Assembly: GCF_014207985.1 (NCBI RefSeq)
Contig: NZ_JACHMI010000001.1
Span: 11,825,001 to 11,889,000, forward strand
Direction: 5' to 3'
Length of the DNA stretch: 64,000 nt
Source of the DNA: Nonomuraea rubra
GTDB lineage: Bacteria > Actinomycetota > Actinomycetes > Streptosporangiales > Streptosporangiaceae
Of the stretch, positions 37,144 to 46,018 are shown piece after piece (within the stretch, counting starts at the first letter, position 1; each line of letters opens with the position of its first letter). The translations under genes and the position numbers were made by a program. The notes beneath the pieces are model-generated. The model worked only from the letters and a program-made list of their open reading frames with translations. It made no database searches and was not told the origin of the DNA.

Positions 37144-37964
37144 GCGAGGATGATGTTCAGGAGTACCGGCGGAAGCGATTAGAGCCAGAGATCGCGGCGA
37201 TGTCCGTCGAAATTGACGAGGACGATGAACATCCGACAGTGATCGTCAATATTGATGACCCGACCGCGAAAGGCGTGATCAAAAAGATCATCGTCTGGAT
37301 TCTCGCCATCGGCGGGATCTTCGAATGGGCTCGCCAGTCAGCGAAGCGCCAACTCGTCCTCCTTGCGGGGACAGCGACAGTCGTGTCCGGGAGCACTCTG
37401 GCCGTGAGCGAGATCTCCCGCAACGGGCCCGAGGCGGTCCCCACCCCGGTCATCGCCCAGCGGACCGTCACCCTGCCTCCTCCGCCCGTCACCACCTCAG
37501 CCACGGCGGTCCCCACTCAGTCACCTCCACAGGCGTCCTCAACCAGTCGACCACCTGAAACGCGAAGCCGACCGACAGGCGCAACGTCCGCCGCCCAGCC
37601 AGCACCCAACGTCGTTCCGTCCAGGCCGCGGCACACACCCAGCCGTACACCGGCGCGGCCGTCTCGATCGCCCACCCGAACGCCCACCACCAGATCCCCG
37701 GACCAAGCCGCCGATCGAACGCCCCAAGCCACGCAGACGACGCAACCCTCACAAGCTGACCAGCCTCTCGGTGCCGGCGATAACGGACCCCGGCCAGAAC
37801 CCGAACCACAACCCACACGCCCGCCAAGCACCACCGCAGCGCCCGGGCCCACGCCGACCAGCCAGCCCGAACCTGAGCCTGCGACCGCTGCCGAGTGTGA
37901 CGGCGTCATCGATATCAGGGTCAGCCTCGGGAACATCGACATCCCGGTATGCCTGCTCGGCTAG
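37140..37964 (+). CDS. Membrane-anchored Pro/Thr-rich protein of the lysogeny cluster
   Basis: 274 residues from a GTG overlapping the upstream stop. Acidic N-terminus with VIVNIDDPTAKGVIKKIIVWILAIGGIFEWAR (about 33-64), then a hydrophobic stretch (QLVLLAGTATVVSGSTLAVS, about 70-90). Residues about 105-250 are P/T/S-rich, followed by AECDGVIDIRVSLGNIDIPVCLLG. It may sit in the membrane with a long extended tail on the outer face. Expressed with repressor and integrase, so a lysogeny-conversion or superinfection-exclusion role is possible but unproven. Confidence 0.55.
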   Translation: MSEDDVQEYRRKRLEPEIAAMSVEIDEDDEHPTVIVNIDDPTAKGVIKKIIVWILAIGGIFEWARQSAKRQLVLLAGTATVVSGSTLAVSEISRNGPEAVPTPVIAQRTVTLPPPPVTTSATAVPTQSPPQASSTSRPPETRSRPTGATSAAQPAPNVVPSRPRHTPSRTPARPSRSPTRTPTTRSPDQAADRTPQATQTTQPSQADQPLGAGDNGPRPEPEPQPTRPPSTTAAPGPTPTSQPEPEPATAAECDGVIDIRVSLGNIDIPVCLLG

Positions 37965-38004
37965 CCTGCGATCAATCCCTCACAACCCCTCAAGGAGCTG
38001 CCTC

Positions 38005-39756
38005 ATGGCGTTCCACCAGATACGCAAGGACGGCGTCATCGTCGCCCGCTGGAAGCGGGCGGACGGGACGATCGGCACCAAGTCTCGGCATCCCGACACG
38101 AACGAGTACTGGAAAGACGGCGACGAGGCCGACGCGTGGGGCGCCTGGATGGAGGACCTCGAACTGCGAGGAATCGCCCCCGACTACCGGCGCAAGCCGA
38201 AGAAGAAGCCCGAGCCTGAACCCGAGCAGGAGGAGGCGGGGGATGCCGGCGTCACCGTGAACGAGTGGTTCGCTCGCTGGTGGGAAGGGCTCGACGTCGG
38301 CCTGCGTTCCCGCGGCAACTACGCCTACCTGTTCAGGGCGCACGTCTTGCCCGAGTGGGGCGACTGGGAGTTGGCCGACATCAAGGCGAGCGACGTCAAC
38401 GCCTGGGAACAGCGGATGATCAAAGCCGGGTACGCGCGCGACGGGGTAGCTTCCGGCGCCCGGACAAGGCTCGCGACCTTGCTCGGCGACGCAGTCACCG
38501 AAGGATTGATCGGCAGCAACCCGGCGCTACGGCAACGTCACCGCGGGCGCCGCTCCGGCGTCGGGACCGCTGGCCGCGGGCGCGAGAAGAGTGCCATCAC
38601 GCCGTTCGAGGCCGTGTGCCTCTCTGAGCGGATGGGCGTCCTGTCTGGGCGCGACGATGAGTTCATCTTCGGTGTGACGCTCGCCTGGGGGGCGCTGCGG
38701 TACGGCGAAGCGATCGGCCTGCAACGCGAGTACGTGCGGCTCGGCCGGATGCGCATCGACTGGCAACTGGTCGAGGACGGCGGCAGGTTCTACCTGGCCC
38801 CTCCGAAGGACGACTCGAACCGCGACGTCGACCTGCCGACGTTCCTGCAGGATCTGCTGAATCGGCAGATCGCCGCCCACCCGAACCAGCGGTGTCGCTG
38901 TACCCCGGTGACGATCGAGGATCAGGAGGAGCAGCCGTGCCAGGGTGGTGGCCCGTTCGTGTTTCTCGGGGAGCGTGGCGGCCATCTGCGGAACTCGAAC
39001 TTCGCGCGCCGCGTCTTCGACCCCGCCGCGGATGGCTGGTATCCGACGTCGAAGGGCAAGAGGGGGACGAGGAAGCACCGCAAGGATGACAAGACCGGGC
39101 AGGCGTTCCAGCCCGTCCTGGTGGAGCTCGGCACGGCCTGGCCGGGTGCTCCGCTGCCGGCGTGGCCCGCCGCCGTTCCCGGGCAGCCGTATGAGGCGCC
39201 GCGGATCCGCGGGTATCAGAGGCGCCCGTTGGGGCTCGGTGTGAACGCGGCCTCTTCGCGGGCGGACTTGGTGGCGTTCGCGGTCGGTCAGGGCATCCCG
39301 GAGGAGGAGGCGCGCGATCTGACCCGTAACGCCATCTTGGATCTGTTCGTGCGGTCCAGGTATGTCGCTGAGGACGCTCCAGTGGCCTCGTGGGCACCGA
39401 TCAAGGAGGGGGCGACCCCTCATGAGTTGGCGAGGCACACGCATTCGACGTGGCTGATGGATCTGGGGACGCCGCTGCAGCTTCGCGACGACCGGATGGG
39501 GCACGCGTCGCCGGAGATGCGCGGGATGCGCGGAACCTACACGCACGTGTCGCGGGAGTCGCGAGCGTGGCTGAGGGAGCAACTGGAGCGGCTGTGGCAG
39601 GACGCCCTGGCGCGGCGGGCGTGGTTCGGTCTTCACTCACCGGTCGCTGTTCTGGATGAGTTGCTGGCTCCGTTCCGTGACGGGAAGCGGGAGCCGATCG
39701 CGCCGTACGAGGCTCGGGGAGAGGTCTTGGAATTCCCTACCTCGCGTGCGGGTTAA
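38005..39756 (+). CDS. int: Tyrosine recombinase (prophage integrase)
   Basis: 583 residues from an ATG with CAAGGAG upstream. N-terminal arm-binding and core-binding parts (about 1-200), then catalytic residues R232 (GALRYGEAIG), H473...R477 (HELARHTHST, one residue longer than the usual HxLR), H500 (MGHAS) and Y512 (TYTHV). It is longer than the common ~400-residue form, with an insertion containing CRC...C (about 290-315) and a proline-rich segment (about 365-410). It reads toward tRNA-Thr, whose 3' end is the inferred attB core. Confidence 0.93.
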   Translation: MAFHQIRKDGVIVARWKRADGTIGTKSRHPDTNEYWKDGDEADAWGAWMEDLELRGIAPDYRRKPKKKPEPEPEQEEAGDAGVTVNEWFARWWEGLDVGLRSRGNYAYLFRAHVLPEWGDWELADIKASDVNAWEQRMIKAGYARDGVASGARTRLATLLGDAVTEGLIGSNPALRQRHRGRRSGVGTAGRGREKSAITPFEAVCLSERMGVLSGRDDEFIFGVTLAWGALRYGEAIGLQREYVRLGRMRIDWQLVEDGGRFYLAPPKDDSNRDVDLPTFLQDLLNRQIAAHPNQRCRCTPVTIEDQEEQPCQGGGPFVFLGERGGHLRNSNFARRVFDPAADGWYPTSKGKRGTRKHRKDDKTGQAFQPVLVELGTAWPGAPLPAWPAAVPGQPYEAPRIRGYQRRPLGLGVNAASSRADLVAFAVGQGIPEEEARDLTRNAILDLFVRSRYVAEDAPVASWAPIKEGATPHELARHTHSTWLMDLGTPLQLRDDRMGHASPEMRGMRGTYTHVSRESRAWLREQLERLWQDALARRAWFGLHSPVAVLDELLAPFRDGKREPIAPYEARGEVLEFPTSRAG

Positions 39757-39801
39757 TGCCTCTCTATCGCGAATCCATCGCGAAAACGTCCCGACGATCA
39801 G

Positions 39802-39838
39802 AAACGCCCGGCTCCAAGTTTCCTCGGACCGGGCGTTT
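39802..39838. terminator. Intrinsic terminator after the integrase
   Basis: 10-bp arms AAACGCCCGG / CCGGGCGTTT (39802-39811 / 39829-39838) with a TTTT end on the plus strand. It ends integrase transcription and may also end tRNA transcription on the other strand. Confidence 0.75.
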
Positions 39839-39855
39839 TGCCTGTTCAGGTTGCG

Positions 39856-39928
39856 AGCCCCCAAACGGAATCGAACCGTTGACCTTCTCCTTACCATGGA
39901 GACGCTCTGCCGACTGAGCTATAGGGGC
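39856..39928 (-). tRNA. tRNA-Thr(GGT)
   Basis: 73 bases fold as a cloverleaf: acceptor GCCCCTA/TGGGGGC, D-arm GCTC/GAGC, anticodon stem TCTCC/GGAGA with loop ATGGTAA giving anticodon GGT, and T-arm AACGG-TTCGATT-CCGTT. CCA is not encoded. Its 3' end faces the integrase, making it the likely integration target. Confidence 0.95.
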
Positions 39929-39967
39929 CTGTCCGGCGCTGCGGACAGGTGTAACCATACACGGCAC

Positions 39968-40198
39968 TCAGCGATGATGCGAACTCGTTCCGGCCGCCGC
40001 CGGAGCCCGCACCCGCCGCCGCGCCGGAAAGTCGATCACCTCGCACAGATCCGCCAGATCGACGTGCCTGGCCACCTCGGCCACCGAGGTGCAGTCAGCG
40101 ACCAGCCACCCGTTCCTGCGCACCCGGAGCACCTGCCGCCCCGCCCGCACCACGCCGACGACCTCGTAGCCGTCGAGCCCGACCCATCGCCTGTCCAT
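39968..40198 (-). CDS. Conserved small actinobacterial protein
   Basis: 76 residues, LDGYEVVGVVRAGRQVLRVRRNGWLVADCTSVAEVARHVDLADLCEVIDFP. Short beta-strands followed by a helix; this compact form is recognisable as a recurring actinobacterial small protein, but no function is known. First chromosomal gene beyond the element. Confidence 0.6.
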   Translation of the reverse strand: MDRRWVGLDGYEVVGVVRAGRQVLRVRRNGWLVADCTSVAEVARHVDLADLCEVIDFPARRRVRAPAAAGTSSHHR

Positions 40199-40282
40199 AG
40201 CGGCACAGATTAGCCGCGGGGTCTCTCATTTTTGCCCTGCCACAGGCGTTACCAGGCATACCGAATCGGTACGAATCCCAAC

Positions 40283-40804
40283 TCAGTACCGGTAGTACCC
40301 GGCGAAGCCCTTCTTCCGGCCGATCTCGTCGACCCGCACCACGGCCCCCGTCTCCGGCGCGTTCATCATCTTCCCGCCGCCCAGGTAGACGCCCACGTGA
40401 TGGGTCCTGACAGACCGCTTGCCGATCTTCCCGAAGAACACGAGGTCCCCCGGCCGGGGAGAGGAGACCCGGCGCATCTTGCGCACGTGGTCGTCGGTGT
40501 TCCCCGGCCCCAGCACGTCCTCGCCGTGCGCCAGCGCGTACACCCAGCGCGCGAACCCCGAACAGTCGAGCCCCCGCGTCCTGGCCGCCGGGCAGGGCTT
40601 GATCCGGCCCTGGTAGCCCCTGCAGGTGCCCTTGGACGGCCCGGGCGACGCGCCGTGGCCGCCGCCCCAGGAGTAGACGATCCCGCGCTGCTCGATCTCG
40701 TACGCGATGCGCACGATCAGCGGCGGCATGGACAGCCCCAGCGGCACGGAGGCCGTGGCGGTCAGCAGGAGCAGCGCCGCTGCCACAGCTAACCGCCGTC
40801 TCAT
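40283..40804 (-). CDS. NlpC/P60 family peptidoglycan peptidase
   Basis: 173 residues from an ATG with GGGAGGG upstream. N-terminal signal-like helix (about 4-22) leads to the NlpC/P60 core: catalytic C81 in LDCSGFARWVY and histidine in RTHHVGVYLGGG (about 134-144), with PRPGDLVFF between. Such enzymes cut D-gamma-Glu to diaminopimelate bonds in cell-wall peptides. An extra Cys pair (C61, C71) lies before the core. Secreted or membrane-anchored. Confidence 0.85.
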   Translation of the reverse strand: MRRRLAVAAALLLLTATASVPLGLSMPPLIVRIAYEIEQRGIVYSWGGGHGASPGPSKGTCRGYQGRIKPCPAARTRGLDCSGFARWVYALAHGEDVLGPGNTDDHVRKMRRVSSPRPGDLVFFGKIGKRSVRTHHVGVYLGGGKMMNAPETGAVVRVDEIGRKKGFAGYYRY

Positions 40805-40859
40805 CCCATACCCTCCCAAAAGTCACACTCTTGGGATTGATACTGCCTCTTTCGGGCTC

Positions 40860-41864
40860 TTATCGGGCCTTGAGGGTGAGCTTCACCGAGCCGACTGTCA
40901 CGTACATGCCCACGGTGCCCTTCGACTTCCTGGGCTTGGTGGTGAACGTGAACGTCTTCTTCTGCCCGCGCGGCAGCTCGGCGATGGTGCAGCGCACCGC
41001 CGTGCCGCTGATGTCGCAGCCCGGCGCCCCGACCACGTTCTGCCCGCCGAACGCCTTGCCCGACAGCTTGACGTCCTTGACCGGGTGCGGCCCCGTGTTC
41101 CTGATCGTGACCGTGTAGGTCTTCCTGCTCCTGGCCTGGCCCGACACCGTCACCGAGGCCGGCGGGTTGGCCAGCGTGGCGAGCTGGGACTCCGAGCCGT
41201 TGAACGTGTTCCCGCCGCCGACCAGCGGCCCCTTGTCGGACGACTGCCAGAACGTGTACTTCTTCCAGCTCTTCGGCAGCTCACCGGGATCGCTGCCCCA
41301 GCGGGCCAGCCAGAGGGGGTTCGACTTGAACTTGTCGGAGTTCCCCGTGCACGTCTGCCACCAGCTCGTGGTGGTGTAGATGATCGCGTGCCGGCCGGTC
41401 GCCTCGTGGTACTTCTTCGTGAACGCCTTGAGCCAGCCGACCATGTCCTCGACGGACAGGTCGTAACAGTTGTTCTTACCGTTCGTGTCCTTGTACGGAT
41501 TGTCCTCGATATCGAGCACTCCCGGCAGGGTCCGGCCGTCGCTCACCCAGTTGCCGCCGTGCTGCAGGAAATAGTCGGCCTGCGCTGTCCCATCGGTTTC
41601 GTGTGGTTGCGCAAAGTGATAGGCGCCGCGGATGAGCCCGGCCGCCGCGGCTCCGTCGTACTGGGCGGCGAAACGCGGGTTGGTGTAGTCGGCGCCCTCG
41701 GTGGCCTGCACGAACGCGAATTTCCCGCCTCCGGAAGCAACGCTCGCCCAGTCGATGTCGCCCGTCCAGTTGCTGACGTCCACACCGGGCACTCCGTCGG
41801 CCGCCTGCGCGACGCCGGTCATGCCGACCGTAGCAATTGCCGCTAATAACAAGAGACGTTTCAC
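40860..41864 (-). CDS. Secreted GH25 lysozyme
   Basis: 334 residues from a GTG with AAGGATC upstream. Signal peptide ends near AQAAD (about 22). GVDVSNW (D29) and VLDIED (D118, E120) carry the GH25 acids; FVQATEGADYTNP and GAYHFAQP are further family motifs. The enzyme hydrolyses the N-acetylmuramic acid to N-acetylglucosamine bond. The C-terminal ~100 residues form a beta-sandwich-like domain (KTYTVTIRNTGPHPVKDVKL). Coupled to the kinase gene upstream as GTGA. Confidence 0.9.
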   Translation of the reverse strand: MKRLLLLAAIATVGMTGVAQAADGVPGVDVSNWTGDIDWASVASGGGKFAFVQATEGADYTNPRFAAQYDGAAAAGLIRGAYHFAQPHETDGTAQADYFLQHGGNWVSDGRTLPGVLDIEDNPYKDTNGKNNCYDLSVEDMVGWLKAFTKKYHEATGRHAIIYTTTSWWQTCTGNSDKFKSNPLWLARWGSDPGELPKSWKKYTFWQSSDKGPLVGGGNTFNGSESQLATLANPPASVTVSGQARSRKTYTVTIRNTGPHPVKDVKLSGKAFGGQNVVGAPGCDISGTAVRCTIAELPRGQKKTFTFTTKPRKSKGTVGMYVTVGSVKLTLKAR

Positions 41865-42415
41865 GCCGGAGATCCTTGCGGAGCCGTACACAATTCCGCA
41901 AGTCCGGGAATATCAATTTCCCGCGACGTCTCGACCCGAAAGACGGGACCCAGCCCGAGGGGTCGCGCCCCGGCCGCCCATTCCCGCCACCGCTCGTCCC
42001 CGGCCTCGCCGTCGTGGTGGATCGGGTGCCGTACGCGCTGCTCGTACCGGCGCCTGGCCAGCTCCGGCGGCACGTCGCACCAGACCTCGCGCACGCGCGG
42101 GCCCGCCTCGACGCCCGCCCGCCGCAGCCCGGCGAGCACCACCGGCCTCAGCGGCGCCAGCCAGGGGCTTTCCAGCACCGCGCCGCGACCGGCCACTGCC
42201 AGCAGGGTCCACATGCTCTCCCCCGCGGCCGCCCCCAGGCGCCTGCTCCACTCGCGCGGCGGCACGCAGTCGGGCCTGGCGAGCACGTCGGCCAGCGTCT
42301 CCTTGATGTCGTCCTTGCTGATGACGGGCCAGCCGAGCGCCTGCCCGAGCGCCCGGGCCACCGTGGACTTGCCGGATCCTGGCAGGCCGTTGACGAGCAC
42401 GACGAGATCGCACAT
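41861..42415 (-). CDS. P-loop kinase (AAA_33-like)
   Basis: 184 residues from MCDLVVLVNG. Walker A GLPGSGKS (10-17), then SKDDIKETLADVL and a VWCDVPPELARRRYEQRV lid-like segment, as in small predicted nucleotide/nucleoside-type kinases of AAA_33. Substrate unknown. Ends overlapping the lysozyme start by four bases, so the two are co-translated. No ribosome site is evident for its start. Confidence 0.75.
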   Translation of the reverse strand: MCDLVVLVNGLPGSGKSTVARALGQALGWPVISKDDIKETLADVLARPDCVPPREWSRRLGAAAGESMWTLLAVAGRGAVLESPWLAPLRPVVLAGLRRAGVEAGPRVREVWCDVPPELARRRYEQRVRHPIHHDGEAGDERWREWAAGARPLGLGPVFRVETSREIDIPGLAELCTAPQGSPA

Positions 42416-42645
42416 GCGCGGAATGCTGCCAGAAAATCGCTCCGCCGCGGAGAAACCGCAGTTCGGAGGGCCTGAATTCACCACGTCACCGGTGCCGCTC
42501 CTGACGGTGTTTCCGCAGGTAGGAGGCCGATATGAACGTAACATTCGCGTTTGCCAAACCTCCCCGAGACTGCACAAACTGGGGAATCGATCCAGCAACC
42601 GCCCCCGACCAGGGGTTTCTTCGCCATGCCCGGAGGAGGGCGACC

Positions 42646-43587
42646 ATGATCCGTGCCCGGGGACTGACCCGAGTGTTCAAGATGAAGAAGGAGAGCGTGG
42701 AGGCCGTCCGCGGCCTCGACCTCGACGTGGAGGCCGGCCAGCTCGTCGCGTTCCTGGGGCCGAACGGCGCCGGCAAGTCCACCACCCTGCGCATGCTCAC
42801 CACCCTCCTGCCGCCCACCTCGGGCACCGCCACGGTGGCCGACCACGACGTGGCCACCGACCCCAAGGGGGTGCGGGCCCGCATCGGGTACGTGGGCCAG
42901 CGCAACAGCGCGGGCGAGGACTTCCTCGTCCGGGACGAGCTCGTCAGCCAGGGCCGCTGCTACGGCCTGCGCCCGAAGGAGGCCGCCGCCCGCGCCGGCG
43001 AGCTGCTCGACCTGCTCGACCTGGCGCCGCTGGCCAAGCGCCTGCCCGGCACCCTGTCAGGCGGCCAGCGCCGCCGCCTCGACATCGCCCTCGGCCTCAT
43101 CCACCGCCCCGACCTGCTGTTCCTCGACGAGCCCTCGACCGGCCTCGACCCCAAGAGCCGCGCGGAGATCTGGGAGCACATCCTGCGCCTGCGCGAGACG
43201 TACGGGACCACGCTGTTCCTGACCACCCACTACCTGGAGGAGGCCGACAGCATGGCCGAGCGAGTGGTGATCATCGACGGCGGCCGGATCATCGCGGACG
43301 GCACGGCCGAGCAGCTCAAGAACGACCTGGCCGGCGACCACCTCGTCATCACCACCAGCACCGAGGCCGAGGCGGAGACGGCCGCGCGGATCGGCGGCGG
43401 CACCGCCGACGGCGTCACCGTACGCCTGCGGGTCGCCAAGGCCACCGCCGCCCTGCCCGACTACCTGCGGACGCTGGACGCCGCAGGCATCAAGGTCGTC
43501 ACCGCCGAGACCATCCGCCCGACCCTCGACGACGTGTTCCTCACCCTCACTGGGAGAAGCCTCACCGATGACGACATTCCTGCGTGA
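42646..43587 (+). CDS. ABC transporter ATP-binding protein, DrrA type
   Basis: 313 residues from an ATG with GGAGGAGGG upstream. Walker A GPNGAGKST (38-46), Q-loop region, signature LSGGQRRRLDIA (about 140) and Walker B LLFLDEPSTGLD (about 160) are complete. The C-terminal extension (about 230-313) ends in TLDDVFLTLTG, the DrrA-family signature of antibiotic-export ATPases. Overlaps the permease gene by 20 bp. Confidence 0.92.
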   Translation: MIRARGLTRVFKMKKESVEAVRGLDLDVEAGQLVAFLGPNGAGKSTTLRMLTTLLPPTSGTATVADHDVATDPKGVRARIGYVGQRNSAGEDFLVRDELVSQGRCYGLRPKEAAARAGELLDLLDLAPLAKRLPGTLSGGQRRRLDIALGLIHRPDLLFLDEPSTGLDPKSRAEIWEHILRLRETYGTTLFLTTHYLEEADSMAERVVIIDGGRIIADGTAEQLKNDLAGDHLVITTSTEAEAETAARIGGGTADGVTVRLRVAKATAALPDYLRTLDAAGIKVVTAETIRPTLDDVFLTLTGRSLTDDDIPA

Positions 43588-44311
43588 CACCACCACCGTT
43601 TTCTCCCGCGAGATCAAGCCCAGCCTGCGCAACCCGGTCGGGCTGCTGTTCGAGATGGGGCAGCCGCTGCTGTTCCTGTTCCTGTTCGGGTCGCTGCTGG
43701 ACGGGGCGGTCGGCTCGTCGTGGCAGTGGTTCGTGCCCGGGATCCTGGTCATGATGTGCCTGACCGGTCCCATGGGCGCCGGCTACACGCTGCTGGTCGA
43801 GCTGATCGGGGGCGCGATGGAGCGCCTGATGGTCACGCCGCTGAACCGCACGGCGATGCTGGTCGGCAAGAGCGTGAAGGCCATGCTGACGCTGCTCGTG
43901 CAGGCGGTGCTGATCATCGCCCTGGCCCTGCCGCTGGGCTTCGAGCTGCACCTGGCGGGCGTCCTGGGAGCGCTGGCGCAGCTCGTGGTCTTCAGCGTGG
44001 GGCTGGGGGCGCTCTCGTTCGTCCTGGCGATCAAGTCGGCCCCCGGCGGCACCCTGTTCTACATCGTCAGCCAGTCGATCATGTTCCCGCTGCTGCTGCT
44101 CTCGGGGGTGCTGCTCCCGCTGGAGACCGCTCCCACCTGGTTGCGGGTGCTCGGCCAGGTCAACCCCGTCACCTACATCGTGGACGCCCAGCGCGCCCTG
44201 TTCTCGGGCGACCTGGCCAACCCCTCGGTCCTGTACGGCACCGCCACCGCCTGCGCCATCGCCGCGATCGGCCTCTACCTGGGCAACCGGGCACTGCGCC
44301 GGGGCGTCTGA
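43568..44311 (+). CDS. ABC-2 type permease, DrrB type
   Basis: 247 residues with six hydrophobic segments, N-terminal TVFSREIKPSLRNPVGLLFEMGQPLLFLFLFG and a GAMERLMVTPLNRTAMLVGK loop typical of ABC-2 exporters. It forms the membrane channel for the ATPase encoded just before it. Substrate probably a hydrophobic compound; unknown. Confidence 0.9.
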   Translation: MTTFLRDTTTVFSREIKPSLRNPVGLLFEMGQPLLFLFLFGSLLDGAVGSSWQWFVPGILVMMCLTGPMGAGYTLLVELIGGAMERLMVTPLNRTAMLVGKSVKAMLTLLVQAVLIIALALPLGFELHLAGVLGALAQLVVFSVGLGALSFVLAIKSAPGGTLFYIVSQSIMFPLLLLSGVLLPLETAPTWLRVLGQVNPVTYIVDAQRALFSGDLANPSVLYGTATACAIAAIGLYLGNRALRRGV

Positions 44312-44353
44312 GCCGTTTTGACATCCGTTTCCCGTCGCCACCAGAGTGAGCTG

Positions 44354-44857
44354 GTGACTCTTGTGGTGGCGACGCGGACGGTGCCCTGGATCCCGGTGCC
44401 GCACCGCCTCGACGTGATCCTGTCCGAGACCCTGCCGCCGGTCGAGCGGACCACGTCGGCGTTCGCGTTCGTGTCCGACGCCGCCGGCCGTACGCTGATG
44501 ACCCGCGTCGACCGCGAGGGCCGGGGCTGGGACATTCCGGGCGGCCACGTGGAGCCGGGCGAGGGCCTGGCCGAGACGGCGGCCAGGGAGCTGCACGAGG
44601 AGACCGGGCTGCGCCTGCCACCGTCCGGCCTGTCGATCTTCGCCTGGCAGCGCATCGAGCTGCTGGAGCCGCCGCCGGCGGACTACCGCTACCCGGCGCT
44701 GGCGTACATGGCGATGTTCCGCGCGGTGCTGCCGGGGCCCGGCGCGCCGACGCGGCCGCCCGCCGGCTCCGAGAGCACCGAGGCCGGCTGGCTGACCCGC
44801 GCGGAGATCGAACGGGTCTGCCCTGACCACACCTGGCTGGCGCTGCTGGGGGCCTGA
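44354..44857 (+). CDS. Nudix hydrolase
   Basis: 167 residues from the GTG at 44354; an earlier TTG at 44318 is possible. The Nudix box runs from G64 (GHVEPGE) to ARELHEETGL (about 77-86), matching Gx5Ex7REUxEExGU. WQRIELLEPPPADYRYPALAYMAMFRAVLP follows. Hydrolyses a nucleoside diphosphate derivative; substrate not predictable. Confidence 0.85.
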   Translation: MTLVVATRTVPWIPVPHRLDVILSETLPPVERTTSAFAFVSDAAGRTLMTRVDREGRGWDIPGGHVEPGEGLAETAARELHEETGLRLPPSGLSIFAWQRIELLEPPPADYRYPALAYMAMFRAVLPGPGAPTRPPAGSESTEAGWLTRAEIERVCPDHTWLALLGA

Positions 44858-44970
44858 TGGAGCCCTGGCCTGGCGGCATCGGCCGCTGACCTCGGCCCGT
44901 TGGCCAGGCGAACCGATCACCTGCATCATGGCCCTCGTCCCGATTTGATCTACGTCGCGAGGAGTGTGCG

Positions 44971-45879
44971 GTGCTGAACCCCAGGGAGCCCGACTGGGCG
45001 CAGGTGGCCAGGGCGCTCGGGAAGGTGCTCGCCGTCACCGTGGTGCTCTACCTGGCCCTGGGCGCCGCCGATCGGGTGCTGTGGTTGTTCCTGCCCTCGG
45101 GCGACGAGCGCATGGCCCAGGTGCACGGCACCGCCGCCCGCGTCGCCAACCCGGACAAGCGCGTGTCCCACGGTTTCGACTCCGGCGAGAGGTTATTGCA
45201 GTCGGCCTATACGATATGGGCAGAGCCTCGCCTGGCCGGGTACAGCGAACCCGAGCGGTACGAGATCGTGGAGACCCTGTTCGGCACCATCCACGCACCG
45301 AACCTCGACGGGCCGTCCGGCAACCTGGGCAATGCGATCAGCGCCGTGGAGACCGGCCCTGACGAGGGAGAGAAGGAAACCGCCAGAAAGACCATCGACG
45401 CGCTGCCCCAGACGCTCGTGGCCACCGCGGTCGTGGAGTTCACGCACCCGATGTCCGCCGAGCAGCTCATCGCCTTCAACCGGAGACACATCCTCCGCGG
45501 TGGGCCCGACGTCTCCTACATCTACTCGCCGCCCTCGCTCTACGACGACTCCGACCCGAGTCCGCCTCGCAACGCGGTCGTGTGGAACCGCAACATGATC
45601 GAGGAGAACACCTGGGAGGAGTTCACCTACGAGCACGAGACCGAGCCCGGGACGGCGCTCCGGGAGTTCCGCAACTGGGTCGGGCTGCTCAATGAAGGGG
45701 ACGATCTCAGCGAATTCGGCCTGGACTACCAGTGGCTGGCCCTGGCCGCCGAGGAGGGCGCCGTGTACGGGCTCGTCATGGACCGCTGGAAACTGGCCGA
45801 CCTGCGTGCGCTGCTGCCCGACGAGGACGTGAAGACGATCCGGCTCGCCGACGTCACCTTCGACCTCGACCTCGGCTGA
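44971..45879 (+). CDS. Membrane-anchored hypothetical protein
   Basis: 302 residues from a GTG with AGGAG upstream. One hydrophobic helix (about 17-42, LGKVLAVTVVLYLALGAADRVLWLFL) followed by a large soluble domain with EETFTYEHE-like acidic segments. No recognised family. Probably faces outward or into the cytoplasm; orientation not clear. Confidence 0.6.
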   Translation: MLNPREPDWAQVARALGKVLAVTVVLYLALGAADRVLWLFLPSGDERMAQVHGTAARVANPDKRVSHGFDSGERLLQSAYTIWAEPRLAGYSEPERYEIVETLFGTIHAPNLDGPSGNLGNAISAVETGPDEGEKETARKTIDALPQTLVATAVVEFTHPMSAEQLIAFNRRHILRGGPDVSYIYSPPSLYDDSDPSPPRNAVVWNRNMIEENTWEEFTYEHETEPGTALREFRNWVGLLNEGDDLSEFGLDYQWLALAAEEGAVYGLVMDRWKLADLRALLPDEDVKTIRLADVTFDLDLG

Positions 45880-45934
45880 CGAGGGGCAAGGAGGACGACA
45901 CACCCCCCGCCACTCTCAACGTATAGCGCAACAG

Positions 45935-45953
45935 GGGGCTTGCGGCAAGACCC
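45935..45953 (+). promoter_or_regulatory. Rifamycin-associated element (RAE) upstream of helR
   Basis: GGGGCTTGCGGCAAGACCC differs at one base from the known RAE consensus, which ends GGCCC. RAEs mark rifamycin-inducible genes in actinomycetes. It lies 66 bp before the HelR start. Confidence 0.88.
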
Positions 45954-46018
45954 CGGTCGTACCGCACAATCGACGACCTGACCCCCTGCCGCGAGCAACC
46001 GATCGGAGCCGACCACCC

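Larger units (their letters stand above)
1..39856. mobile_element. Integrated prophage-like element (right part; left end outside window)
   Basis: The segment has tightly packed phage-type genes, mostly minus-strand, ending at an integrase next to the 3' end of tRNA-Thr. tRNA 3' ends are classic targets of tyrosine integrases, so the right boundary is placed at the tRNA. Contents are regulators, replication, recombination and DNA modification genes. No terminase, portal, capsid, protease or tail gene is recognisable, so calling it a phage rather than an integrative plasmid is an inference from antirepressors, repressor switches, DUF5131 and a RecA-like phage ATPase. No second copy of the tRNA 3' end was noticed in the window. 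Confidence 0.85.
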
